Shown here: positions 25,252 to 32,770 of the stretch, piece by piece
Position numbering within the stretch: position 1 is the first letter of the stretch
How the letters are laid out: every line of letters begins with the position of its first letter
Source of the DNA: Ferrovibrio sp964218355
GTDB taxonomy: Bacteria; Pseudomonadota; Alphaproteobacteria; Ferrovibrionales; Ferrovibrionaceae
Direction of reading: 5' to 3'
Length of the DNA stretch: 64,000 bases
NCBI RefSeq assembly: GCF_964218355.1
Contig: NZ_CAXPMC010000003.1
Coordinates: forward strand, 115,224-179,223
Position numbers and translations under genes: made by a program
Notes under the pieces: model-generated
Told to the model about the DNA's origin: nothing
Seen by the model: the letters and a program-made list of their open reading frames with translations, nothing else
The model's database searches: none

Positions 25252-25907
25252 GCGTCGAACTCCATGTCGATGATGCGGCCCAGCTCGGCCAGTGCCTGAT
25301 CCGGATCGGTCACCTTGATCGTGGTCATGCCCATGGCGGCGGCGGGTTTCAGGTTGATGCCGAGATCGTCGAGGAAGACGGCTTCGGCCGGCGCGATGCC
25401 GAGCAGGGCGCAGGCCCGTTCGTAGAAGGCCGGTTCCGGCTTGCGCACGCCCACCTTGCTCGATTCCACCACATGGTCGAACAGGGCCATCACCTCGGCG
25501 ACGGCCTTTGCCTTCGCGGGGCTGACCGCCATGGCGGGGCCGTGGCCGAGCGGCATGTTGTTGGTCAGGCAGGCGATCCGGAACCGCGTCTTCACCTTGC
25601 GCAGGGCCGCCACCATGCGCGGCCGCACCTCGCCGGACACCAGTTTCAGCACCTCGCCGCCATGCACGTCCTGGCCCAGCGCCCTTGCCTCGGCATGGAA
25701 CAGGTCGCCGAAGGTGGCGGCATCGACCTCGCCGCGTTCGAACCGCGCCCAGGCGTTTGTATGCGGGTTGACGGAATTGACCTGCCGCAGGAAGTCGCGC
25801 GGCAGGCCGCGCGCCTCCTCGTAGCGGCGGAAGGCCTCGAAGGGCGAGGTGAGGATCACCCCGCCGAAATCCCAGAGGACTGCTTTGATCTGACTATCCA
25901 TCGTCAT
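25248..25907 (-). CDS. HAD-family hydrolase (subfamily IA)
   Basis: 219 residues. HAD motif I is VLWDFGGVILTSPF (nucleophile Asp, with GG in the usual DxDGT place), the cap is helical, motif II is CLTNNM, motif III follows, and EAVFLDDLGINL gives the metal-binding Asp pair. The closest type is epoxide-hydrolase N-terminal or alkylphosphatase-like HADs; GG after the nucleophile is common there. Two in-frame ATGs lie at 25907 and 25901; the only Shine-Dalgarno-like sequence is GGGGATG contributed by the adjoining REP element. The next gene is an acyl-CoA synthetase with a 4-bp overlap. Confidence 0.85.
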   Translation of the reverse strand: MTMDSQIKAVLWDFGGVILTSPFEAFRRYEEARGLPRDFLRQVNSVNPHTNAWARFERGEVDAATFGDLFHAEARALGQDVHGGEVLKLVSGEVRPRMVAALRKVKTRFRIACLTNNMPLGHGPAMAVSPAKAKAVAEVMALFDHVVESSKVGVRKPEPAFYERACALLGIAPAEAVFLDDLGINLKPAAAMGMTTIKVTDPDQALAELGRIIDMEFDA

Positions 25908-25970
25908 CCCCGCGAAGGCGGGGATCCAGACCGACAGTAGTTCTGGGTTCCCGCTTGCGCGGGAACGACG
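25902..25970. repeat. REP-type palindromic element (copy 2)
   Basis: CCCCGCGAAGGCGGGG and TTCCCGCTTGCGCGGGAA hairpins separated by about 20 bp and framed by CGTCAT and ACGACG. It reaches into the start of the HAD gene, whose first ATG (25907) falls within its edge, between that gene and nrdJ. Confidence 0.8.
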
Positions 25971-26038
25971 AATTTGTCGTTGTGATCCATGCGGCGTTTC
26001 CCTTGCGGAAACACCTTACGCGAACGTCAGGCGCTTCC

Positions 26039-28399
26039 TTATCCGCACTTACTATAGCCGCAGGAGGTGCAGGTGTCGCAACCCTCGGACCGGATCAGGC
26101 CGGGCTGGCCGCATTTCGGGCATTGCCGCAGGCCGGACAGGGGTTTCGGCGTTTCGGCATTGGCGGCGAGGGCCAGCACCGCCTTTTCCTCGCGCTGCGC
26201 GTTGGGATCGGCCATGAAGCCGATCTCGACCAGGTGGCGCTCGATCACCTCGCCGATGGCGGCCAGCAGGGACGGCACATAGCGGCCGCCCATCCAGTGG
26301 CCGCCGCGCGGATCGAACACCGCCTTCAGCTCGTCGACCACGAAGCTGACATCGCCGCCGCGCCGGAACACCGCCGAGATCATCCGGGTCAGCGCCACCG
26401 TCCAGGCATAATGCTCGGTATTCTTCGAGTTGATGAACACCTCGAAGGGGCGGATGCGGCCATCCTGGATGATGTCGTTCAGCGTGATGTACATCGCGTG
26501 TTCCGATTCGGGCCAGGTGATCTTGTAGGTGCGGCCGGGCAGCGCCTCGGGGCGGTCCAGCGGCTTCGTCATATACACGACGCCGCCGGCGGCCAGCGGA
26601 TCGCGCGACTTCACGACGGTTTCGGCCGGCCGGCCGGCGGGGCTGAGCGGCAGCTCGGCCTGGCTGTCGGCCTCGGCCTTTTTCTTCTCGTCCTTCTTCA
26701 CCGTCAGCACCGAACCGGTGATGTCGTTCGGCCGGTAGGTCGTGCAGCCCTTGCAGCCGGTCTCGTAGGCCATCAGGTAGACATCCTTGAAGGCCTCGAA
26801 ATCGATCTCCTCGGGCACGTTGATGGTCTTGGAGATCGAGCTGTCGACGTATTTCTGCACGGCCGCCTGCACCCGCACATGGTCGGCGGGAGAGAGCGAC
26901 TGCGCATCGACGAAGGCCTCGGTCAGCGGCGCGGTCTCGCCCTTCAGCTGGCGGTAGAGACGGTAGGCGTAATCGGTCACCTCCTCCTCGCGGCGGCTGC
27001 CATCGGGCATCAGCACGGTGCGGGTGTAGCTGAAGCTGAATACCGGCTCCAGCCCGGAGGACACATTGTCGGCGAACAGCGAGATGGTGCCGGTGGGCGC
27101 GATCGAGGTCAGCAAAGCATTGCGGATGCCATGTTCGGCAATCGCCGCGCGCACGTCGGCATCCAGCTCGGCAATGCTCTCGCCGGCCAGATACTGCGCG
27201 CGGTCGAATAGCGGAAACGCGCCTTTCTCCTTGGCCAGCTCGACCGAGGCCAGATAGGCGGCGCGCTGCAGGCGCTGCATCCAGCTTTCGATCAGGCGGA
27301 CCGACTGCGGCGAGCCGTAGCGGGCCCCCACCATGATCAGCGCATCGGCCAGGCCGGTCACGCCCAGCCCGATGCGCCGCTTGGCCTGCGCTTCCGCCTG
27401 CTGCTGCGGCAGCGGGAAGCGCGAGGCATCGATGGTGTTGTCCATCATGCGGATGGCGGTGCGGGTCAGCCGCTCCAGTTCGTCGAGATCGAGCGCGGCC
27501 TCGGCCTCGAAGGGCCGCTTCACCAGCCGGGCGAGGTTGACCGAGCCCAGCAGGCAGGCGCCATAGGGCGGCAGCGGCTGCTCGCCGCAGGGATTGGTGG
27601 CGGCGATGCTCTCGCAGTAATGCAGGTTGTTGCGGCGGTTGATGCGGTCGATGAAGATCACGCCGGGCTCGGCATAGGCATAGGTGGCCCGCATGATCTG
27701 GTCCCACAGGTCGCGGGCCTGCACGGTGCGATACGTCGTGCCGTTGAATTTCAGTTCCCAGGGCAGGTTCTGCTTCACGGCCTGCATGAAGGGATCGGTC
27801 ACCAGCACGGAAAGATTGAACATGCGCAGGCGGCCGGCCTCGCGCTTGGCCTCGATGAAGGCCTCGATATCCGGATGGTCGCAGCGGAGCGTCGCCATCA
27901 TGGCGCCGCGCCGGCTGCCCGCCGACATGATGGTGCGGCACATGGCGTCCCACACATCCATGAACGACAGCGGCCCCGAGGCATCGGCACCGACGCCCTT
28001 CACCGGCGCGCCGCGCGGGCGGATGGTGGAGAAATCGTAGCCGATGCCGCCGCCCTGCTGCATCGTCAGCGCGGCTTCCTTCAGATGCTCGAAGATGCCG
28101 GCCATGTCGTCGGGGATGGTGCCCATGACGAAGCAGTTGAACAGCGTCACGTTGCGGCCGGTGCCGGCGCCGGCGACGATGCGGCCGGCCGGCAGGAAGC
28201 GGAAATCGCGCAGGGCCTCGGCAAACGGCGCCTCCCAGGCGGCCGGATCGGCCTCGGGCTGCGCCAGGGCGCGGGCGATGCGCTGCCAGGTCTCCGGGAT
28301 CGTCTGGTCGATGGGCGCGCCGTCGGCCGCCTTCAGGCGGTATTTCATGTCCCAGATCTGCTGGGAAATCGGGGCGATCGGCGACGGCAGAGACGGCAT
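26039..28399 (-). CDS. nrdJ: Adenosylcobalamin-dependent ribonucleotide reductase (class II)
   Basis: Makes deoxyribonucleotides using coenzyme B12 instead of a radical subunit. 786 residues. The first active-site Cys is in VTLFNCFVMG; the radical-bearing Cys is in SIAATNPCGEQPLPPYGACLLGS, and SIAPTGTISL is typical of NrdJ. The C-terminal zinc-ribbon CPKCG...CDTCTSCGYSKCG carries redox cysteines for re-reduction. The window has no NrdA/B partner, consistent with a class II enzyme. Upstream lie a NrdR-box-like palindrome and a consensus DnaA box. MeaB (3650) suggests B12 use elsewhere. Confidence 0.95.
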   Translation of the reverse strand: MPSLPSPIAPISQQIWDMKYRLKAADGAPIDQTIPETWQRIARALAQPEADPAAWEAPFAEALRDFRFLPAGRIVAGAGTGRNVTLFNCFVMGTIPDDMAGIFEHLKEAALTMQQGGGIGYDFSTIRPRGAPVKGVGADASGPLSFMDVWDAMCRTIMSAGSRRGAMMATLRCDHPDIEAFIEAKREAGRLRMFNLSVLVTDPFMQAVKQNLPWELKFNGTTYRTVQARDLWDQIMRATYAYAEPGVIFIDRINRRNNLHYCESIAATNPCGEQPLPPYGACLLGSVNLARLVKRPFEAEAALDLDELERLTRTAIRMMDNTIDASRFPLPQQQAEAQAKRRIGLGVTGLADALIMVGARYGSPQSVRLIESWMQRLQRAAYLASVELAKEKGAFPLFDRAQYLAGESIAELDADVRAAIAEHGIRNALLTSIAPTGTISLFADNVSSGLEPVFSFSYTRTVLMPDGSRREEEVTDYAYRLYRQLKGETAPLTEAFVDAQSLSPADHVRVQAAVQKYVDSSISKTINVPEEIDFEAFKDVYLMAYETGCKGCTTYRPNDITGSVLTVKKDEKKKAEADSQAELPLSPAGRPAETVVKSRDPLAAGGVVYMTKPLDRPEALPGRTYKITWPESEHAMYITLNDIIQDGRIRPFEVFINSKNTEHYAWTVALTRMISAVFRRGGDVSFVVDELKAVFDPRGGHWMGGRYVPSLLAAIGEVIERHLVEIGFMADPNAQREEKAVLALAANAETPKPLSGLRQCPKCGQPGLIRSEGCDTCTSCGYSKCG

Positions 28400-28521
28400 C
28401 GGAACGGTCCTGGGAGAGGGCGCGGAAGCTTCGGGGCAGGGGCCTGACTCTAGCGCCCAGGCGCCTCAAGTCCAGATGTTTGTTCCCTGATTGTTTCTAC
28501 AGGTTGATCCACCGGGGGGTG

Positions 28522-28539
28522 GCACGCAATATCTTGTGC
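28522..28539. promoter_or_regulatory. NrdR-box-like operator for nrdJ
   Basis: GCACGCAATATCTTGTGC is an imperfect palindrome; read toward nrdJ it is GCACAAGATATTGCGTGC, close to the NrdR consensus acaCwAtATaTwGtgt. It lies 123 bp before the nrdJ ATG. NrdR normally binds paired boxes; a much weaker sequence, CTGTAGAAACAATCAG on the minus strand at 28488-28503, may be the second. Confidence 0.6.
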
Positions 28540-28600
28540 CGGCACCGGAATTCCGGTTTTCCCCGCGATCCCGAAGCCATGCCGGGCGCCATCCACAGGG

Positions 28601-28609
28601 TTATACACA
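28601..28609 (+). promoter_or_regulatory. DnaA box upstream of nrdJ
   Basis: TTATACACA matches the DnaA consensus TTWTNCACA exactly. It lies 202 bp before nrdJ. The overlapping CCATCCACA (28589-28597) is a weaker match. DnaA boxes upstream of ribonucleotide reductase genes are known in E. coli nrdAB, so control of dNTP supply by replication state is an inference. Confidence 0.45.
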
Positions 28610-28708
28610 GGTCGGCCAGGCGGGTGCGGCCGGCAGGACCGCACGGCCGCCGCGCAGGAAAACCACCGCCCGGGCGTGCAGGGTCATGTCATCTGCAGAG
28701 GGGGAACA

Positions 28709-29038
28709 ATGACCGGGACTGTCTCGATGGCGCAGGCGGCGTTGCGGCAGATCCGCATCGCCGCCCTGATCGAGGGAACCACGCTGGTGGCTCTGGTCTG
28801 CATCGGCGTGCCGCTGAAATACGGCGCCGGCATTCCCGCCGTCACCACCGTGCTCGGCCCCGTCCATGGCGTGGCTTTCGTGGCCTATCTGTGGCTGGTC
28901 TTTTCCACCCGGGCCGAGATCGGCTGGCGCCGGGCCGAACTGGCGCGGCTGGCCGTGCCGGCCTTCATCCCCTTCGGCACCTTCTTCAACATGCCGTTCC
29001 TGCGGCGCAAGCAGGCGCAGATCGGCCGGCCGGGCTGA
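28709..29038 (+). CDS. DUF3817 small membrane protein
   Basis: 109 residues from the ATG at 28709, which has AGAGGGG 4 bp upstream. Three membrane helices: IAALIEGTTLVALVCIGVPL, LGPVHGVAFVAYLWLVF and the last around LAVPAFIPFGTFFNM. The conserved EG...P and HG pair fit DUF3817 (also found fused to membrane proteins of unknown role). It stands alone, with nrdJ divergent to the left and a GntR gene converging from the right. Confidence 0.78.
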   Translation: MTGTVSMAQAALRQIRIAALIEGTTLVALVCIGVPLKYGAGIPAVTTVLGPVHGVAFVAYLWLVFSTRAEIGWRRAELARLAVPAFIPFGTFFNMPFLRRKQAQIGRPG

Positions 29039-29049
29039 CCGGCCCGGCC
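29028..29049 (+). terminator. Hairpin enclosing the DUF3817 stop codon
   Basis: GGCCGGG (29028-29034) pairs with CCCGGCC (29043-29049) across an 8-nt loop that includes the TGA. There is no T tract, so it may act only as a stabiliser. Confidence 0.35.
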
Positions 29050-29081
29050 GGTCGGCTGCATGTCGGCTGCGCGCCGGCCGG

Positions 29082-29786
29082 CTAGGTGTCGGTCGTGTCG
29101 GTCTCCCGGCCGCCGCCGCCGCCACCGCCGCCGGTCCTGCGCTCCAGCATGGCGATCAGGGCCTCGCCCGCGGCGAGGATATGGTCGGCCAGCAGGCCGG
29201 CCGCGCGATCGGCTGCGCCGCTGCCGGCGGCGGCGAGGATGGCCGCATGCTCGCTGTCGGATCGCGGCTGCCAGTCGGCGGACTGCCAGGTCGCCAGCAG
29301 GAAGCGGCTGCTGGCGGCATGCAGGTCGTCGATGGCCGACAGCAGCCGCGGCATGCGGCAGGGCGCCAGCAGGGTGCGGTGAAAGCGGCGGTTGGCCGCT
29401 TCCCAGACGGCGATGTCGGCCGATGCCTCGCCATCCTGCAGGGCCTGGCCGGCGGCGGCCAGGATGTCCGGCGTCATCTGCGGGATGGCATGGCGCAGGG
29501 CCAGGCTTTCCAGGGCGGCGCGCATGCCGGTCACCTCGCGCACGGCCAGCGGATCCAGCCCGGCCACCCGCACGCCGCGGCGGGGTTCGCTGATCACCAG
29601 GCCCCGGGCTTCCAGCCGCCGGAAGGCTTCGCGCACCGGCACATGGCTGGTGCCGAATTCGGCAGCGATATGGTCCTGCCGCAGGCGTTCGCCCGGCGGC
29701 AGGGCCCCGGCGACAATCCGGTCGGCGAGGATGCGGGTGATCCGGCTGGTTATGGTGCCGCCGGGCTGGTCAGAAATGTCTTGCAC
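29082..29786 (-). CDS. GntR-family transcriptional regulator (FCD subfamily)
   Basis: 234 residues. Winged-helix DNA-binding domain at 10-70 (LADRIVAGALPPGERLRQDHIAAEFGTSHVPVREAFRRLEARG contains the helix pair), then an FCD ligand domain with acid and His residues typical of metal-assisted carboxylate binding (NRRFHRTLL, ADHILAAGEAL). It likely represses the divergent aminotransferase-dipeptidase operon and itself: the perfect palindrome at 29807-29825 lies between their starts and overlaps both -10 hexamers. The effector is unknown; an amino acid or acid product is plausible. Confidence 0.9.
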   Translation of the reverse strand: MQDISDQPGGTITSRITRILADRIVAGALPPGERLRQDHIAAEFGTSHVPVREAFRRLEARGLVISEPRRGVRVAGLDPLAVREVTGMRAALESLALRHAIPQMTPDILAAAGQALQDGEASADIAVWEAANRRFHRTLLAPCRMPRLLSAIDDLHAASSRFLLATWQSADWQPRSDSEHAAILAAAGSGAADRAAGLLADHILAAGEALIAMLERRTGGGGGGGGRETDTTDT

Positions 29787-29806
29787 AGGTCCGCCATGGT
29801 CTGATT

Positions 29807-29825
29807 ATTATAGATTATCTATAAT
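29807..29825. promoter_or_regulatory. GntR operator with back-to-back -10 elements
   Basis: ATTATAGATTATCTATAAT is a perfect 9-1-9 palindrome in a stretch far more AT-rich than its surroundings. Its right half ends in TATAAT (29820-29825) reading rightward; its left half gives TATAAT on the minus strand (29807-29812). A minus-strand -35 candidate, TTGCAT, lies 18 bp upstream at 29831-29836. A repressor here would block both directions. Confidence 0.75.
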
Positions 29826-29846
29826 CGATAATGCAAGGACGACATC

Positions 29847-31034
29847 ATGGCCGCACCACAACGCCGCCCCGCACGGCTGAAATATATAGCCGGGATCGGG
29901 GTCGACCGCATGGGCTCGATCGCCGACGCCTCCGGGCGCGACTATCTCCGGCTGGAAAATCTCGATGTCGACATTCCGCCGGACCCGGAGGCCATCGCCC
30001 GCACCCGGGCCGCGGCCGGCCTCGATTCCGACAACAGCTACCTGCCCTTCATCGGCCAGGACGGGCTGCGCGAGGCGGCGGCCGCCCATGTCACGCGGAT
30101 GTCCGGCGTGCCCTATGCCGGGGCCCGCAACTGCGTCATCTCCGCCGGCGGGCTGTCCGGCATCCTCAATGTCCTGCTGGCGACCATCGAGGTGGGCGAC
30201 GAGGTGATCGTCACCGACCCCACCTATGCCGGGCTGATCAACCGGGTGCGGCTGGCCGGCGGCGTGCCGCGGTTCGTGCCGTTCCGGTTCCAGCCGGGCG
30301 GCGAGTGGACGCTCGACCGCGCCGCCCTGCAGCAGGCCGTCGGCCCGAATGTCCGCGCCATGCTGCTGATGTCGCCGTCGATGCCGTCCGGCGGCGTGCT
30401 GGATGAGGAGGACTGGGCGCTGGTGGCGCGGCTCTGCGTCAGACACGACCTGCTGCTGATCGTCGACAGCGCCATGGAACGCCTGCTGTTCGACCGCCGC
30501 GCCGTCCTGCATCCGGCCGGCCTGCCGGGGATGGCCGGCCGCACCATCACGGTGGGCGCGGCCTCGAAGGAACTGCGCATGATCGGCTGGCGCGTCGGCT
30601 GGGTGGTGGCGCCGGAGCATCTGCTGCCCGATATCGTCGCGGTGTCGCTGGCCAATGTCGTCGTGCCGGTCGGCATCGGCCAGGATGCGGCGGCGGTCGC
30701 CCTGCGGCGCTCCTACGAGACGCTGCCCGCCTATGTGGCCGAGCTGGAGGCGCGGCGCGACGTGATGCTGCGGGAACTGGACGGCCTGCCGGTCGGCCGC
30801 CCGGCCGGCGGCTGGTCGATGCTGCTGCGGGTTTCGGATTTCGGACTGGATGGCGAGGCCATGGCCGCCCGCCTGCTGGAGCAGGGGGTCTGCGCCACCG
30901 CCATGACCGGCTGGGGCGAGACCCATGGCGCGCAGTATATCCGCTTCGTCTTCGCCAACGAGCCGGCCGGCCGGCTGGCCGGGATCGGCCGGCGCGTGCG
31001 CGCCGCGCTGCAGGATGCGGGGGAGGCGGCATGA
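29847..31034 (+). CDS. PLP-dependent aminotransferase, class I/II
   Basis: 395 residues from an ATG with AAGGA 8 bp upstream. Fold-type I. Landmarks: ISAGGLSGILNVL, DPTYAGL, D207 in LIVDSAM, and the Schiff-base K241 in GAASKELRMIGWRVGW. Where class I enzymes usually have NPNNPTG this one reads MSPSMPSGG, so the Asn that helps hold PLP is missing or replaced. Its stop overlaps the dipeptidase ATG. Under GntR control it probably removes an amino group from an imported compound; the substrate is unknown. Confidence 0.85.
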   Translation: MAAPQRRPARLKYIAGIGVDRMGSIADASGRDYLRLENLDVDIPPDPEAIARTRAAAGLDSDNSYLPFIGQDGLREAAAAHVTRMSGVPYAGARNCVISAGGLSGILNVLLATIEVGDEVIVTDPTYAGLINRVRLAGGVPRFVPFRFQPGGEWTLDRAALQQAVGPNVRAMLLMSPSMPSGGVLDEEDWALVARLCVRHDLLLIVDSAMERLLFDRRAVLHPAGLPGMAGRTITVGAASKELRMIGWRVGWVVAPEHLLPDIVAVSLANVVVPVGIGQDAAAVALRRSYETLPAYVAELEARRDVMLRELDGLPVGRPAGGWSMLLRVSDFGLDGEAMAARLLEQGVCATAMTGWGETHGAQYIRFVFANEPAGRLAGIGRRVRAALQDAGEAA

Positions 31035-32032
31035 GCGGCCCGGCTGCATGGTGGGCCGCCCGCCCGGAACTGCGGGAGGTCCCGGTCTGCGACGGGCTGC
31101 TGCCCTGGACCGCGGTGTTCCTGCCGCCGGGCGCCGATCTGCCCGCGGTGCTGCGGCGCTACCGGGCGGCGGGCATCGATCATGTTTCCCTGACGGCGGC
31201 GGCCGGCCGCGACGGCGCTGCGGCGACCCTGTCGCGCCTCGGCTGGTTCCGGCGCGTGCTGCGGCCCCATGCGGACTGGGTCAGCGTGGTCGACAGCCGG
31301 GCGGGGATCGAGGCGGCGACGGCCGCCGGCCGGCTGTCGGTCTCCTTCCATTTCCAGACCTCGACGCCGCTGCATGACGATCTGGATTATGTCGATGCCT
31401 TCCGCAATGCCGGTGTCTGGCGCAGCATCCTTGCCTATAACGAGGCCAATGCCGCCGGCGACGGCTGCCACGAACCGCGCAATGGCGGGCTGTCGGGCTT
31501 CGGCCGGCGGCTGGTCGCCCGCATGGATGCGGCCGGCATGACCGTCGATCTCAGCCACTGCAGCGAACGCACGGCGCTGGAGGCCATCGACGCGACCTCC
31601 GGCATCCCGGTCTTTTCCCATTCCAATGCCCGGGCGCTGTTCGACCACGAACGCAACATCACCGACGACCTGATCCGCGCCTGCGCGCGGCGCGGCGGCT
31701 ATATCGGGGTCAATGGCGTCGGCTTCTTTCTCGGTGCCGCCGGGCCGGAACTGCCGGCGGCGGTGGCGCGGCAGGTTGCCTATATCGCCGGCCTGGTCGG
31801 GCCGCAGCATGTCGGCCTCGGGCTGGATTTCATGTATCTGGAGGGCAGCGATTTCGGGTTTTTCCACGACAGCCGCGAACGCTGGCCGCGCGGCTATCCG
31901 GAACCGCCCTGGAGCTTCCTGCAGCCCGAGCAGGCCGGCGCACTGGTCGAGGCCATCGCCGGCCATGGCTTCAGCAATGCGGAACTGGCCGGCATTCTCG
32001 GCGGCAACCTGCTGCGCTGCATGCCGGGCTGA
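31031..32032 (+). CDS. Renal-dipeptidase-like protein (peptidase M19), altered metal site
   Basis: 333 residues. M19/COG2355 signatures in the second half: YNEANAAGDGCH, GLSGFGRRLVARMDAAGM, DLSHCSE (H176), FSHSNARAL (H197), GVNGVGFFLG and HVGLGLDFMY. The first metal motif, normally DGHxD, reads VCDGLLPW (D21, no His-x-Asp), and the usual bridging Glu is Q109 in SFHFQTSTPL. Two of the four ligand sites are thus changed; the enzyme may use one metal, another reaction, or be a binding protein. No signal peptide is seen. Coupled to the aminotransferase by an ATGA overlap. Confidence 0.8.
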   Translation: MSGPAAWWAARPELREVPVCDGLLPWTAVFLPPGADLPAVLRRYRAAGIDHVSLTAAAGRDGAAATLSRLGWFRRVLRPHADWVSVVDSRAGIEAATAAGRLSVSFHFQTSTPLHDDLDYVDAFRNAGVWRSILAYNEANAAGDGCHEPRNGGLSGFGRRLVARMDAAGMTVDLSHCSERTALEAIDATSGIPVFSHSNARALFDHERNITDDLIRACARRGGYIGVNGVGFFLGAAGPELPAAVARQVAYIAGLVGPQHVGLGLDFMYLEGSDFGFFHDSRERWPRGYPEPPWSFLQPEQAGALVEAIAGHGFSNAELAGILGGNLLRCMPG

Positions 32033-32044
32033 CGTCAGCCGCGC
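32027..32044 (+). repeat. 18-bp direct repeat, left copy (flanks iron cassette)
   Basis: GGCTGACGTCAGCCGCGC. The first 14 bp are a perfect palindrome and hold the TGA of the dipeptidase gene. An identical copy sits at 37509-37526, 5.48 kb away, holding the stop of the PepSY gene. Confidence 0.85.
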
Positions 32045-32060
32045 GCCGGCAATGGAAGGC

Positions 32061-32090
32061 TTGTATGTGAGAACCGTTCTCATCTAGATT
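32061..32090 (+). promoter_or_regulatory. Fur-controlled promoter of the fecI-like gene
   Basis: TTGTAT (32061-32066), an 18-bp spacer and TAGATT (32085-32090). The spacer contains TGAGAACCGTTCTCA (32068-32082), a Fur-box palindrome, so iron-loaded Fur would block polymerase directly. Start of transcription about 55 nt before the GTG at 32152. Confidence 0.75.
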
Positions 32091-32151
32091 GCGGGGCCTC
32101 TTCCCTCCGGCAGCGCCGCCGCCGCCGGCCCATTCCATTGTTCTGGCCGCA

Positions 32152-32670
32152 GTGAAACAGGACGCCGCACGAGACCTCTTTGTCGCGCAACGCGCAGCAT
32201 TGATCGACTATGCCACCCCGATCGTCGGCGACCGGGGCCGGGCCGAGGACGTGGTGCAGGAGGCCTTCATGCGCTTCGCGCCGGCGCTGGAGAGCCAGAC
32301 GGCCATCGAACAGCCGGTGGCCTACCTGTTCCGCATCGTGCGCAACCTTGCCTACGACCTGCGCCGGCGCCGCTCGCTGGAACGTCGCCAGGAGGCGGCC
32401 GAGCCCGAATGGTGGATGATCCCGGCGGCACCGCGCACACCGGAACAGCAGCTGCTGCTGACCGATTCCGTTGCGCGGATACAGGCGGCCCTGGCGGGCA
32501 TGCCGCCGCAGATGCGGCAGGCCATCGAGCTGTGCCGCTTCCAGGGCTGCACCGTGGCCGAAGCGGGTCTGCGGCTCGGCATCTCGGGCGCGACGGTGTC
32601 GCGGCTGGTCAGCCGGGGCATGGCGCAGATCGTGACCCGCCTGAATGCAGAGGAGGACAGGACGGACTGA
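32152..32670 (+). CDS. fecI: ECF sigma factor, FecI type
   Basis: 172 residues from a GTG at 32152; an upstream non-ATG start would add 21 mostly Pro/Ala residues. Region 2 is recognised by YLFRIVRNLAYDLRRRR, and region 4 by PEQQ...MRQAIELCRFQGCTVAEAGLRLGISGATVSRLVSRG. It directs RNA polymerase to iron-transport genes when the receptor reports its siderophore through FecR. It lies directly upstream of fecR and the receptor gene, and has a Fur box in its promoter. Confidence 0.88.
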   Translation: MKQDAARDLFVAQRAALIDYATPIVGDRGRAEDVVQEAFMRFAPALESQTAIEQPVAYLFRIVRNLAYDLRRRRSLERRQEAAEPEWWMIPAAPRTPEQQLLLTDSVARIQAALAGMPPQMRQAIELCRFQGCTVAEAGLRLGISGATVSRLVSRGMAQIVTRLNAEEDRTD

Positions 32671-32770
32671 CCGGGCCGCGGCCCCTGAAACGGAGGCGCC
32701 GCTTATTCGTCGTATCAGTGCCGCCCGGTTGTCCGGGACGGCCAAGGCCTGTCCCCATCTTTAACGGAAC

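Noticed and set aside
28400..28700. Cobalamin riboswitch upstream of nrdJ
   Set aside because: No B12-box (GCCACTG) or long leader was seen; NrdR and DnaA-type sites were seen instead.
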